From assembly GCF_003201355.1 (NCBI RefSeq), contig NZ_QICL01000003.1, forward strand, positions 176,574 through 240,573: a stretch of DNA of 64,000 nt, in the 5' to 3' direction. The notes under the pieces were generated by a model. That model saw nothing but the letters and a program-made list of their open reading frames with translations. It searched no databases and was not told the DNA's origin. This DNA comes from Indolivaga alginatilytica. GTDB taxonomy: Bacteria; Bacteroidota; Bacteroidia; Bacteroidales; Dysgonomonadaceae. Both the position numbers and the translations under genes were made by a program. Shown here one piece after another: positions 54,396 to 63,334 of this stretch (its first letter is position 1; each line of letters begins with the position of its first letter).

Positions 54396-54884
54396 TTAAT
54401 CGAAACTGAATTTGAGGAAGGGAACCAGTTTAGGAGCAAAAGGCTGAATGTATTTATAGGTGGCAGATCCATTACGTATTTTAGGAGCTAACAGTTGATG
54501 ATGTTCATCGGCTTGTACGATAAGGTTTACAGCAATACTTATTGCGAATAACCATTTGGTAAGGCATAATGCAATTCCGGCTAATTTGTTTATTGTACCC
54601 ATTTTTACCGTCTTTAGTATTTCCTCCATCATGGTTCCCAGTAAGTAAAAGGACGAAATGATAATGAGGAAAGTAAGAGCATATGACAGAGGAGCAGCCA
54701 TATAATCGGGTATTTGTTTTATATGCTTTACGTAGGGAAGAATCAGAATGGAGAGTTTGCCCGACAGAACGGCTCCTACTATAAGACCGGCGAGCGTAGA
54801 TAATTGCTTAACTAAACCTGTTTTATATCCTTTTATGATACAATATATTATCACTATGATTATGCAGATATCAAACCAATTCAT
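54396..54884 (-). CDS. CvpA family membrane protein
   Basis: This 162-residue protein has four membrane helices and the CvpA pattern: FDICIIIVIIYCIIKGYKTGLVKQLSTLAGLIVGAVLSG at the N terminus and KMGTINKLAGIALCL in the third helix. CvpA proteins in other bacteria affect colicin V export or envelope stress tolerance. The role here is unknown. TACTTTTG on the minus strand (54924-54931) is a likely -7 element. Confidence 0.85.
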   Translation of the reverse strand: MNWFDICIIIVIIYCIIKGYKTGLVKQLSTLAGLIVGAVLSGKLSILILPYVKHIKQIPDYMAAPLSYALTFLIIISSFYLLGTMMEEILKTVKMGTINKLAGIALCLTKWLFAISIAVNLIVQADEHHQLLAPKIRNGSATYKYIQPFAPKLVPFLKFSFD

Positions 54885-54992
54885 CTATTTAAATTAGGTA
54901 AGTAACGGTACTTGTATGAATGACAAAAGTAAGAATTAAAATTAATTCCTACTTTTATTTTATACAGAAGACTAAACGAATAGTCTATTCTA

Positions 54993-55145
54993 TTATTTCG
55001 CAGCTTCGTCAGATACAGTTAATTTGCCTCTGCCTTTTGCTCTACGAGAAGCTAATACTCTACGACCGTTAGCTGTAGCCATTCTCGAGCGGAATCCGTG
55101 TTTGTTTATTCTCTTTCTTCTAGAGGGTTGAAAAGTTCTTTTCAT
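54993..55145 (-). CDS. rpmH: 50S ribosomal protein L34
   Basis: This 50-residue protein starts [18 protein letters not shown] and continues [26 protein letters not shown], diagnostic of L34. It ends in a short acidic tail SDEAAK. dnaA and rnpA, its usual partners elsewhere, are not adjacent. Confidence 0.96.
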   Translation of the reverse strand: MKRTFQPSRRKRINKHGFRSRMATANGRRVLASRRAKGRGKLTVSDEAAK

Positions 55146-55191
55146 TGCTATATTATATTATTCGTTATTGTTTCTGATCGAATTTGGCTTG

Positions 55192-55222
55192 CAAAAGTAG
55201 ATAGTTTATTTTAAATATACAA
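55192..55222 (-). promoter_or_regulatory. Promoter of rpmH
   Basis: On the minus strand, TTG (55220-55222) and TACTTTTG (55192-55199) are 20 bases apart, 47 bases upstream of the start. Confidence 0.6.
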
Positions 55223-55238
55223 GTATATCTTTATTTTA

Positions 55239-55272
55239 AGTAATGTAAAATATTTTATTGCTGTATTTTACT
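55239..55272 (+). repeat. Half hairpin element (far end only)
   Basis: AGTAATGTAAAATATTTTATTGCTGTAT matches the AT-rich end of the dispersed element, but no hairpin follows. Confidence 0.5.
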
Positions 55273-55333
55273 GCTTTTACAATCCATCTGTTTTGTTGCC
55301 TGTTTTTTTCTGTTGTAAATAGTACGACGTACT

Positions 55334-57046
55334 CTAATCGATCGGTGTTTTGTTTGCCGCAGCTTGTTCTCTTAATATTTTTTCGGCTTTTGCCATAGCT
55401 AAATTAATATTGGGGCATATATTCTTTTCGCCTAGCAGTTCACAGAATCCGAATTTTTCGAGTGCTGCCCTTACGTTTGGTCTTACTCCCGAAAGTATCA
55501 TTCTTATGTCTTCATCCTGAGATTTTTTGCATAAACTCTCTAGATTGTGCATTCCGGTGGAATCAATAAAGGGAACTTTACGCATACGTATAATTCTGAC
55601 CAAAGGCTTATCTTCTATAACGCGCATGCTCTCTTCAAACTTATTGGCTATACCAAAAAAGAATGGGCCGTCAATCTCATACACTTCAACGCCTTTGGGT
55701 ATTATAAGATTGTCATCCGATGAGGCTCCCTCCTTGTCCGATGGATTCAGTTCGTCCGTGATAACCGAGACTTCGGTGACATCCATAATACGTTTCATAA
55801 ATAAGAATACTGCAAGCAATAAACCTATTTCGATGGCAATAGTTAAATCGAAAATTACAGTTAATAAGAATGTGGTAACCAATACCATTACATCTGCCTT
55901 AGAATTTTTCAGTAAAGCCAGAAAAGACCTCCATTCACTCATGTTATAGGAAACAACAATAAGTATCGCAGCTAAACAGACCATGGGTATATGTTGGGTT
56001 AAACTTCCCAAAAAAAGAACCACTAATAATAAAAATGTAGAGTGAACTATGCCTGCAATAGGGGTTCGTCCACCGTTGCTGACATTGGTCATAGTGCGAG
56101 CTAAAGCTCCTGTTGCAGGTATACCGCCAAACAGGGGGGCTACAATATTGGCAAGCCCTTGTGCTATCAGTTCCATATTCGAATTGTTCTTTTCGCCCGT
56201 AACGCCATCTGCAACATTAGCTGAGATGAGCGATTCTATTGATCCGAGAATTGCCAATGTGAAGGCATAGGGGAATAATGTATTAATAGCTTTTATGCTA
56301 AAAGTAATACCTTGTATGTGGGGTAATTCGCTGTTTATGCTGAATCGGTCGCCAATTGTTTGAACCGTATCGATATTGAGGTAATAACGAAGAAAATATA
56401 CAATCACTGTTACAAGGACAACAGCTATAAGCGAACCCGGAATTTTCTTCGATACTTTGTGTGCAAAGATAATGATGAGTAAGCTTAAGACTCCAATACC
56501 AACGGTAACAAGGTCTGTACTATTTAAATTAAGAATGTATTGTTGCCATTTACCCAAAAAATCAGGAGGAATGTTTTTAATATCAAGCCCTAAAAAGTCT
56601 TTTATCTGAGTGGAAAATATCGTGACGGCTATACCGCTCATATAACCGACTATAATAGGATAGGGAATATATTTGATGACGACTCCCAGTTTTACGACTC
56701 CCATCAGGATGAGGATTATACCCGACATGACCGTCGTGATAACTAATCCCTGAAAACCGAATTGTTCGATAATATTATATACGATTACTATAAATGCGCC
56801 CGTAGGACCTCCGATCTGGACGGTACTTCCTCCAAATACGGAAATTATGAATCCTGCGATAATAGCCGTATAAAGTCCTTTTTCGGGGCTTACTCCCGAT
56901 GCGATACCAAATGCAATAGCGAGGGGAAGTGCAACAACTCCAACAATTAGACCGGCCATGAGGTCGGCCATAAATTTCTCCTTATTATAACCTTTTAAGG
57001 AGTCAATAATTTGCGGTCTGAATGTTTTTAAAAAATCCGTGTTCAT
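55334..57046 (-). CDS. SulP/SLC26 family anion transporter
   Basis: This 570-residue transporter has about twelve or more membrane helices in the SulP fold and a C-terminal STAS domain (about residues 455-560: VEVYEIDGPFFFGIANKFEE... FIDSTGMHNLESL). GLIVGVVALPLAIAFGIASGVSPEKGLYTAII is the N-terminal signature. Members carry sulfate, bicarbonate or dicarboxylates, and the substrate cannot be told here. The ATG at 57046 (MNTDFLKTF) is chosen over an upstream in-frame ATG at 57121, as the extra 25 residues are unlike the family and run toward a repeat. Confidence 0.9.
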   Translation of the reverse strand: MNTDFLKTFRPQIIDSLKGYNKEKFMADLMAGLIVGVVALPLAIAFGIASGVSPEKGLYTAIIAGFIISVFGGSTVQIGGPTGAFIVIVYNIIEQFGFQGLVITTVMSGIILILMGVVKLGVVIKYIPYPIIVGYMSGIAVTIFSTQIKDFLGLDIKNIPPDFLGKWQQYILNLNSTDLVTVGIGVLSLLIIIFAHKVSKKIPGSLIAVVLVTVIVYFLRYYLNIDTVQTIGDRFSINSELPHIQGITFSIKAINTLFPYAFTLAILGSIESLISANVADGVTGEKNNSNMELIAQGLANIVAPLFGGIPATGALARTMTNVSNGGRTPIAGIVHSTFLLLVVLFLGSLTQHIPMVCLAAILIVVSYNMSEWRSFLALLKNSKADVMVLVTTFLLTVIFDLTIAIEIGLLLAVFLFMKRIMDVTEVSVITDELNPSDKEGASSDDNLIIPKGVEVYEIDGPFFFGIANKFEESMRVIEDKPLVRIIRMRKVPFIDSTGMHNLESLCKKSQDEDIRMILSGVRPNVRAALEKFGFCELLGEKNICPNINLAMAKAEKILREQAAANKTPID

Positions 57047-57059
57047 AGCTCTATAAATA

Positions 57060-57146
57060 AATGAAAGTATTTGATGATATACTTTCGAATTATAACAGAC
57101 TATTGCTGTTATGCTTACCAAAGCAACAAAAAAGGTCTGAAACCTT
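57060..57146 (+). repeat. Hairpin element, copy 13, in SulP leader
   Basis: The body TAACAGACTATTGCTG... CTTACCAAAGC leads to AAGGTCTGAAACCTT (57132-57146). Transcripts starting from the minus-strand -7 element at 57172-57179 would read it as hairpin plus T run before the SulP coding region. Confidence 0.7.
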
Positions 57147-57277
57147 ATCGTAACCTTTGGTTTTGAGCCTGCAAAGGTATGAAATGATTTTTGGTTTACC
57201 TCATAATCTGAAATCCATTTGTTTTAACATCCCCGGTTAATCCGAAAATCGTTTATTTTCTTTAATTTTGTGACTCA

Positions 57278-57370
57278 AAGGTCTCAGACCTTTTTATTTC
57301 TTTGGCAAATGTAATAACGATAGATAGTTATAATTATAAAACAGTGCGATATCAGTTTTATAGTAGAGTT
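57278..57370 (-). repeat. Hairpin element, copy 14
   Basis: AAGGTCTCAGACCTT (57278-57292) followed by TTTATTTCTTTGGCAAATG, the inverse of the consensus body. It faces copy 13 across 131 bases. Confidence 0.72.
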
Positions 57371-57519
57371 TATATCCAATAAAAGTATATTCCATTGAAA
57401 TAGTGTGATTAAAAACAAATCGTTATGAATTAGATATATAGTTATCTATTGAATTGACTCTATTACTTCATAGACTTTCCCGGATAAATAATATCCTGTT
57501 GTAAGTCGGATATTTCAGA

Positions 57520-58209
57520 ATGAGCACTTTTATTAAAAGAATATTGATGAATTTTCGTATTTTATTTTTCTTATCCGTTTTTTTCTTCCTATTCGGAGCT
57601 TGCAAGGGTAAAAAAGAAGAATCTGCATCAGTCGATAATGCCGAAACCAGAACGTATACCCGATTCAGGGGGGCGTATAAGTCGTTTAACGATATGCCCG
57701 AATTACATTTGGAGGCAGCTCAGCGAAAAGGTATTTTACCTATGGGGGTAAGAGGCGATACAGCTAAGCATCTCAATGATATGGTACATTTGCCTATGGA
57801 ATTGGATTTATATAAAATAGACAAACTCAAACATTCGATTCCTTACCTGGTGGGCGATGCTTCTAAACTGTTGGTGCAAATCAGTTCGAATTTCAGAGAT
57901 TCCCTTATCAGTAAGAAACTGCCGGTTTATAAATTAGTCGTAACAAGTGTAACCCGTACTCTCGATGATGTTGCTTCCCTGACCAAACGGAATGGTAATG
58001 CAAGTAATAATTCGGCACACTGCTATGGCACGACTTTTGATATTTCGTGGAAAAGATTTGAAAAGAGAGGGCCTAAAGGTGATAACGATGTAAGTACCGA
58101 TCGTCTGAAACTTATTCTTGGCGAAGTATTACACGACCTTAGACAAAGAGATCAATGTTATATTGTGCATGAGAAAAAACAGGCTTGTTTTCATATAACA
58201 GTCAGATAA
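57520..58209 (+). CDS. Lipoprotein with M15-like domain, DUF5715-like
   Basis: This 229-residue protein has a lipoprotein-type signal with lipobox LFGAC (Cys27). The C-terminal domain carries NSAHCYGTTFDISW (His and Asp spaced as M15 zinc ligands) and CYIVHEKKQACFHITV (possible catalytic Glu and third ligand His). This resembles Bacteroidota DUF5715 proteins distantly related to D-Ala-D-Ala peptidases of family M15. A role in peptidoglycan turnover is inferred, and catalytic competence is unproven because the ExxH spacing is atypical. It lies 12 bases before truA. Confidence 0.65.
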   Translation: MSTFIKRILMNFRILFFLSVFFFLFGACKGKKEESASVDNAETRTYTRFRGAYKSFNDMPELHLEAAQRKGILPMGVRGDTAKHLNDMVHLPMELDLYKIDKLKHSIPYLVGDASKLLVQISSNFRDSLISKKLPVYKLVVTSVTRTLDDVASLTKRNGNASNNSAHCYGTTFDISWKRFEKRGPKGDNDVSTDRLKLILGEVLHDLRQRDQCYIVHEKKQACFHITVR

Positions 58210-58221
58210 GAAAGGTTGGCA

Positions 58222-58965
58222 ATGAGTAGATATTTTATGTACTTGGCTTATAATGGCACTAATTATTGCGGATGGCAGATTCAGCAAAATGGACTTTCGA
58301 TACAGGAAGTAATCGAAAAGGCTTTAGCTACCTTATTACGTGTACCCACGCCCATTCTGGGTGCAGGTCGTACCGATGCAGGAGTGCATGCCCGACAAAT
58401 GATGGCTCATTTTGATGCTGAGGTAGGAGATACCGTCATGCTGACAGAAAAACTGAATCGTGTTTTACCAAAGGATATTGTAATATATAAAGTTGTCAGG
58501 GTTAAAGAAGATGCTCATGCCCGTTTCGATGCTGCATCTCGTTTGTATCGGTATTATATGACTACACAAAAAGATCCGTTTATGTATCCTTATAAATATA
58601 AGGTACACGGCGATATCGATGTAGACAGAATGAATAGGTGCAGTGAAATTTTATTCGACTACATAGATTTTACAAGCTTTAGTAAATTGCATACCGATGT
58701 TAAAACAAACGATTGTACTATTATGTATGCCCGATGGGAGCAACAGGGCGATGATTACATATTTACAATCAAGGCAAACCGTTTTTTGAGAAATATGGTT
58801 CGTGCAATTGTCGGCACACTACTAGAGGCCGGACGAGGAAAACTGGATGAGGCAGGAATGCGAAGAATAATAGAAGCCAAAGACAGAGGTGTTGCAGGAT
58901 GCTCGGTTCCGGGGCATGCTTTATTTCTGGAAGAGATTGAATATCCCGATGAAATTTTCGGGTAA
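58222..58965 (+). CDS. truA: tRNA pseudouridine(38-40) synthase
   Basis: This 247-residue enzyme isomerises uridines 38-40 in the tRNA anticodon arm. [10 protein letters not shown] (catalytic Asp52) is diagnostic, with [13 protein letters not shown] and [23 protein letters not shown] later. A TTG two codons upstream (58216) is in frame, but ATG 58222 gives the normal N terminus ([19 protein letters not shown]). It is 12 bases downstream of the lipoprotein gene and probably co-transcribed. Confidence 0.94.
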   Translation: MSRYFMYLAYNGTNYCGWQIQQNGLSIQEVIEKALATLLRVPTPILGAGRTDAGVHARQMMAHFDAEVGDTVMLTEKLNRVLPKDIVIYKVVRVKEDAHARFDAASRLYRYYMTTQKDPFMYPYKYKVHGDIDVDRMNRCSEILFDYIDFTSFSKLHTDVKTNDCTIMYARWEQQGDDYIFTIKANRFLRNMVRAIVGTLLEAGRGKLDEAGMRRIIEAKDRGVAGCSVPGHALFLEEIEYPDEIFG

Positions 58966-59062
58966 TACATAAGTGATAGAATCTAGGGATATGAAAAAAG
59001 TATGATAATATATATGGAAAAAACTGTATGTAATATTCAGCTAAATTAAAAACCCTAATCAA

Positions 59063-60208
59063 ATGAATAGAATGTTTTTAAAACCATTACGAAAAGCTTT
59101 ATCGGACGAGAAATCCGGAGGTGTCGTGTTGATAATTTGTACGATAGTTTCTTTGATAATAGCAAACTCGGCTTTTAAGGAACAGTACCTTCATTTCTGG
59201 CACATTCCATTTGCAGGGCTCAGTCTCGAATTGTGGATTAACGATGGTCTGATGGCAATCTTCTTCTTAATGATCGGTCTCGAACTGAAAAGGGAAGTGG
59301 CCGTCGGAGAATTTTCCCGTCCCCGAAATGCAATATTGCCCGTTGCCGCAGCCTTGGGAGGAATGATAGTTCCCGTAGCATTCTTTCTGCTATTCAATCT
59401 GGGATTACCCACTCAATCGGGTGTCGGTATACCTATGGCAACCGATATTGCTTTTGCATTAGGAGTATTATCGTTATTGGGAAAACGGGTGCCCACATCA
59501 TTGAAGGTGTTTTTAATGGCTCTGGCGGTGGTTGACGATTTGGGAGCAATTATGGTTATTGCTATCTTCTACACCAAAGATCTTATGCTCCTCGACTTGT
59601 CTGTTGCATTGGGAATATTCGCTTTTCTAGCTGTATTGAACAGATTTAAAGTGCATTCGCTTATACCTTATTTTATAGGTGGTGCTGCAATGTGGTATTT
59701 CATGTTACAGTCGGGTGTTCATGCGACTATAGCCGGAGTATTGCTTGCTTTGGTAATACCTTCTGCTGACAGGAAGGACGGACGATCTCCTTCTTTTATG
59801 GTAATGCATAAACTACACCTTCCTGTTACTTTTATTATACTCCCCGTATTTGCACTGGCAAACACAGCTGTAACCATATCATCGGATTGGCATACCCTTT
59901 TTGCCGAACCTATATCGTTAGGTATTCTTAGCGGATTGCTTTTGGGTAAGCCGATAGGTATTACATTGGCATCTCTGATTGTTATTGTGGCAAAGTTGTC
60001 GAAACTGCCAACAGGAGTCAACTGGTATAATATGATTGGTGCAGGATTACTCGGGGGGATAGGATTTACCATGTCGATCTTTATTACCTTATTGGCATTC
60101 GATGATCAGGAAATAATAAATACATCAAAAATAGTAATTCTGACAAGTTCTCTTCTTGCGGGAGTTCTTGGATATATATGCTTGCACATGACCTTAAAGA
60201 AGTCGTAG
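59063..60208 (+). CDS. nhaA: Na+/H+ antiporter NhaA
   Basis: This 381-residue antiporter exports Na+ or Li+ in exchange for protons and helps pH homeostasis. It has eleven or twelve membrane helices. LMALAVVDDLGAIMVIAIFY holds the two adjacent Asp of the cation site (Asp163/164 in E. coli), and PMATDIAFALGVLSLLG and GLLLGKPIGI are also diagnostic. It stands alone between spacer regions. Confidence 0.95.
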   Translation: MNRMFLKPLRKALSDEKSGGVVLIICTIVSLIIANSAFKEQYLHFWHIPFAGLSLELWINDGLMAIFFLMIGLELKREVAVGEFSRPRNAILPVAAALGGMIVPVAFFLLFNLGLPTQSGVGIPMATDIAFALGVLSLLGKRVPTSLKVFLMALAVVDDLGAIMVIAIFYTKDLMLLDLSVALGIFAFLAVLNRFKVHSLIPYFIGGAAMWYFMLQSGVHATIAGVLLALVIPSADRKDGRSPSFMVMHKLHLPVTFIILPVFALANTAVTISSDWHTLFAEPISLGILSGLLLGKPIGITLASLIVIVAKLSKLPTGVNWYNMIGAGLLGGIGFTMSIFITLLAFDDQEIINTSKIVILTSSLLAGVLGYICLHMTLKKS

Positions 60209-60217
60209 GTAGATATA

Positions 60218-60319
60218 AGTAATGTGAAATTAATGTAAAATATTTATTGCTATATTTCATAATTGTAACAGACTCTATTTGTCACACTTGCCAAAGCAAT
60301 AAAAAGCTCTGAGAGCTTA
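60218..60319 (+). repeat. Hairpin element, copy 15, with compensated arms
   Basis: Full copy ending in AAGCTCTGAGAGCTT (60304-60318). Compared with the consensus AAGGTCTGAGACCTT, a G-to-C change in the left arm is matched by C-to-G in the right arm, so the hairpin is kept. Confidence 0.78.
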
Positions 60320-60334
60320 AATACAAAAAAAAAT

Positions 60335-61234
60335 ATGTGGTTAGGTTTAGCGTTTCTTTCGGCTTTCTTTTTAGGGTGTTACGATATAAATAAAAAAATG
60401 GCGGTTCATAATAATGCGGTAATACCCGTATTGTTCCTGAATACGTTCTTTTGTACCTTGTTTCTTCTGCCCTTGTTTTTGTTGTCAAGAGTAGTTCCTG
60501 CAACTATCGAAAATACTATTTTTTATGTCCCAACGGTCAATTTCGAGGCTCATCTTTATATCATACTCAAATCAATAATCGTATTGTCATCTTGGATATT
60601 CGGTTACTTTGCTGTTAAGCATCTGCCGTTGACGATAACAGGGCCTATTAATGCAACCCGTCCCGTGATGGTTTTGGTGGGTGCATTGCTTATATTTGGA
60701 GAGCGTCTCAACTTTTATCAGTGGATAGGTGTTATACTGACTATTGTTTCGTTCTTTTTATTATCGGCTACAGGAAAAAAGGAAGGAATTAATTTTCGTC
60801 AGAATAAGTGGATACTGTTCATCTTCATTGCTTCCATCTTGGGTGCAGCCAGTGGGTTGTATGATAAATACCTGATGCAGAGAATCAGTTCCACTTCAGT
60901 GCAATTCTGGTATAACCTCTATCAATGTATCATGATGTTTGTGATACTGGTGATATTATGGTATCCGAAGCGGAAAAACTCGACTGCTTTTAGCTGGAAA
61001 TGGAGTATTCTCCTTGTATCGCTTTTCCTGACTATAGCCGACTTCGTTTATTTTTATGCACTAACCAAGCCGGATGCACTGATTTCTATCGTATCTATGG
61101 TGAGGCGTGGTTCTGTAGTCGTTTCTTTTATCGGAGGAGTATTCTTCTTCCATGAAAAAAACTTAAAAGGGAAGGCGATGGATCTGATCTTAATTATTAT
61201 AGGAATGTTTTTCCTATATTTGGGTACAAAATAA
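60335..61234 (+). CDS. DMT superfamily (EamA-type) transporter
   Basis: This 299-residue protein has ten membrane helices in two EamA-like halves (about 1-135 and 150-299). VKHLPLTITGPINATRPVMVLVGALLIFGERLNFYQWIGVILTIVSFFLL is the helix 3-5 signature. Substrate unknown. The start lies 16 bases after the hairpin of element copy 15. Confidence 0.85.
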   Translation: MWLGLAFLSAFFLGCYDINKKMAVHNNAVIPVLFLNTFFCTLFLLPLFLLSRVVPATIENTIFYVPTVNFEAHLYIILKSIIVLSSWIFGYFAVKHLPLTITGPINATRPVMVLVGALLIFGERLNFYQWIGVILTIVSFFLLSATGKKEGINFRQNKWILFIFIASILGAASGLYDKYLMQRISSTSVQFWYNLYQCIMMFVILVILWYPKRKNSTAFSWKWSILLVSLFLTIADFVYFYALTKPDALISIVSMVRRGSVVVSFIGGVFFFHEKNLKGKAMDLILIIIGMFFLYLGTK

Positions 61235-61250
61235 TTAACAAAGGGTATTT

Positions 61251-61306
61251 GAGGCCTGATGCCTTTTTATTCTCATTAAAGCAACAAACAGGCTTGAGGC
61301 CTTAGA
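61251..61306. repeat. Pair of inverted hairpin-element cores
   Basis: AGGCCTGATGCCTTTTTAT (61252-61270) is a terminator-like core after the DMT gene. AGGCTTGAGGCCTT (61290-61303) is a core in the opposite sense just before the next gene. The element body between them is reduced to about 20 bases. Confidence 0.6.
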
Positions 61307-61320
61307 CGATTACACAACAG

Positions 61321-61953
61321 ATGAAAAAAATAGTATACATAATTTCTTTATTTTTTCTAGGCTTGGCGGCTCATGCACAAAATATAGCACCTCTGGTTAT
61401 TGGTATGCCCGATAATATGTTGATCGGTGTAACTCTGGAGCAACGTAAGCAACTGATTGTTCCCGAAAAGGATACGGCTGGGGCTGTTATTGTAAATGCA
61501 GTGGGTGACACAGTGAAGCGTCTGGGCTTTACGGATGATTACATTGCCTTGCAAACCTCTAAGGTTGGAACGTTACAGGTTAAATTATTGTCGTTGGTAA
61601 ATAATTCGCAAATAATAGGAGTAATAACCACCGTTTGCGGTCCGGCATGCGATAGTCGAATCGATTTCTATACAACAGATTGGAACCCTTTGGGGCAGCC
61701 GGATCTATTTCCTCCGATAACTAAAGACACCTTTTTGAAGAATGATATAGATCGCACTTCCGATGATTTTCTAAATGCATATGCATCATTAGATATGACT
61801 CCCGTTAAGCTCGAATTCTCTCCTTCCGATAAGAATGTTACAGCAATTTACGATATAAAGAATTATCTATCGAAAGACGATTATGAAATATTAAAACCTT
61901 TTCTGAAAGATACTCCACAAGTCTATACTTGGGATAAGTTCGCATATAAGTAA
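61321..61953 (+). CDS. Secreted DUF3256-like protein
   Basis: This 210-residue protein has a signal peptide (residues 1-19, AHA before Q) followed by APLVIGMPDNMLIGVTLEQRKQLI, the pattern of the Bacteroidota DUF3256 family, which is of unknown function. Two Cys (VCGPACDS) may form a disulfide. It is transcribed toward a convergent terminator. Confidence 0.7.
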   Translation: MKKIVYIISLFFLGLAAHAQNIAPLVIGMPDNMLIGVTLEQRKQLIVPEKDTAGAVIVNAVGDTVKRLGFTDDYIALQTSKVGTLQVKLLSLVNNSQIIGVITTVCGPACDSRIDFYTTDWNPLGQPDLFPPITKDTFLKNDIDRTSDDFLNAYASLDMTPVKLEFSPSDKNVTAIYDIKNYLSKDDYEILKPFLKDTPQVYTWDKFAYK

Positions 61954-61975
61954 ACAATCCCGAAAATTAAAATAT

Positions 61976-62011
61976 AAAAAAGAATCACTTCAATTGAAGT
62001 GATTCTTTTTT
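61976..62011. terminator. Bidirectional 36-bp palindromic terminator
   Basis: AAAAAAGAATCACTTCAA and its exact inverse are contiguous, with T6 at both ends. It serves the two convergent genes. Confidence 0.85.
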
Positions 62012-62301
62012 TATTCGTATTCCTCTTGAAGTAAGTTCTGGTATTCAGGATGCCTGTCTATATATGCTTTTGTATAGGAGCATAATGGCGTTACCTTCAA
62101 GTTGTTTTTTACTATATAAGTCAATAAACATTTAGTCAATGCACCTGCAATTCCTTGCCCTTCGTATTTAGATTCTACTCCTGTATGGGTAACTACCAAT
62201 ACATCATTCTCCTTGTAATAATTGATTACTCCTATAATTTGCAGATTTGCTAATGCTTCGAATCTTTCCTCTCCTGCATTATGTTTTATTTCGTAGTCCA
62301 T
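62011..62301 (-). CDS. Small GNAT acetyltransferase (NATD1/YjdJ type)
   Basis: This 96-residue minimal GNAT fold has the acetyl-CoA-binding motif KYEGQGIAGALTKCLLTYI (about residues 52-70) and the THTGVESKYEGQG / LCSYTKAYIDRHPEYQNLL pattern of the YjdJ/GTLF3B group. Substrate unknown. TATATTTG on the minus strand (62355-62362) is a good -7 element, about 54 bases upstream. Confidence 0.85.
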   Translation of the reverse strand: MDYEIKHNAGEERFEALANLQIIGVINYYKENDVLVVTHTGVESKYEGQGIAGALTKCLLTYIVKNNLKVTPLCSYTKAYIDRHPEYQNLLQEEYE

Positions 62302-62444
62302 GTTTGTTATTTTATGATCTTAAAAGGACGTTGAAGCCCTGTTTGCTATTTAAACAAATATACAATGAAAGAAGTTTTAAAGAATGATTTAGTTTTCTGG
62401 TTTATTAGTCTAATCGAGGTATTTACAGTACACTGATTTTAATG

Positions 62445-62452
62445 TATATTTG
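62445..62452 (+). promoter_or_regulatory. -7 promoter element of trmB
   Basis: TATATTTG lies 57 bases before the trmB ATG. A -33 element is not clear. Confidence 0.45.
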
Positions 62453-62509
62453 TGTTTTGGTTCTTAATAGGTAAATAAAAATAGTTGACAGTTGTAAGAG
62501 AGTTGAAAT

Positions 62510-63274
62510 ATGGGAAAGAATAAATTAGCAAAGTTTGCTAATATGGAGGGATACCCTCATGTCTTTCAATATCCATTTGCAGTATTGCAGGAAAAAGGAT
62601 TTGAGATGAAGGGCAAATGGAATGAAAAGTTTTTTAAAAATGACAATCCTATAATCCTTGAACTGGGATGCGGAAAAGGTGAGTATACAGTTGGACTCGC
62701 AAAACTGTATCCCGAAAATAATTTTATAGGAGTTGATATCAAAGGAGCCCGTATGTGGTCGGGAGCTAAACAGTCTTTGGAAGAAGAACTATCTAATGTT
62801 GCTTTTTTGAGAACGCATATCGAGTTGTTGAGTAACTTTTTTGAAGAAGGAGAGATTTCCGAGATATGGATAACTTTTCCTGACCCTCAGATGAATAAAG
62901 TAAACAGACGAATGACTTCGACTCGTTTTATGAAATTATACGCACAGTTTCTTAAGCCGGAGGGTGTGATACACCTTAAGTCGGATAGCAATTTCATGTT
63001 TACTTACACTTCCGAAATGGTGGCGTTGAATCGGCTGAATGTCTTATTTAAGACTGATGATCTATACAATTCGGATTTAGTGGATGATATTTTGAGTATC
63101 AAAACTTTTTACGAGCAACAATGGATTGCACGGGGGTTGAATATAAAATATATCAAGTTTGAATACTCTCCTAAAGAAGAATGGTTGGAGCCTGAAATTG
63201 AAATAGAACAAGACAGCTACCGGAGTTTTGGGAGAAGTAATTCCCAGATTCTGACAAAGCGGGCACATGAATAA
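62510..63274 (+). CDS. trmB: tRNA (guanine-N7-)-methyltransferase
   Basis: This 254-residue SAM enzyme makes m7G46 in the tRNA variable loop. [16 protein letters not shown] (about residues 50-65) is the SAM-binding motif, and [21 protein letters not shown] is the family signature with the catalytic Asp region. The N terminus carries [22 protein letters not shown], as in other Bacteroidota TrmB. Confidence 0.94.
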   Translation: MGKNKLAKFANMEGYPHVFQYPFAVLQEKGFEMKGKWNEKFFKNDNPIILELGCGKGEYTVGLAKLYPENNFIGVDIKGARMWSGAKQSLEEELSNVAFLRTHIELLSNFFEEGEISEIWITFPDPQMNKVNRRMTSTRFMKLYAQFLKPEGVIHLKSDSNFMFTYTSEMVALNRLNVLFKTDDLYNSDLVDDILSIKTFYEQQWIARGLNIKYIKFEYSPKEEWLEPEIEIEQDSYRSFGRSNSQILTKRAHE

Positions 63275-63286
63275 CTAGCGATAAAT

Positions 63287-63300
63287 AGGTCTGTGACCTT
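63287..63300 (+). repeat. Hairpin-element core, copy 17
   Basis: AGGTCTGTGACCTT lies in the 60-base spacer between trmB and the mrp/apbC gene, without a clear body. Confidence 0.5.
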
Positions 63301-63334
63301 AAACAGTAAAGAATTCAATTAAAATAAATAGATA

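Larger units (their letters stand above)
57047..57519. other. Intergenic region upstream of sulP-type gene
   Basis: Contains two copies of the dispersed element (57060-57146 and 57278-57370) in opposite orientation, a -7 motif TACCTTTG on the minus strand (57172-57179) for the SulP gene, and TAATTTTG on the plus strand (57263-57270). No gene is seen. Confidence 0.6.
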
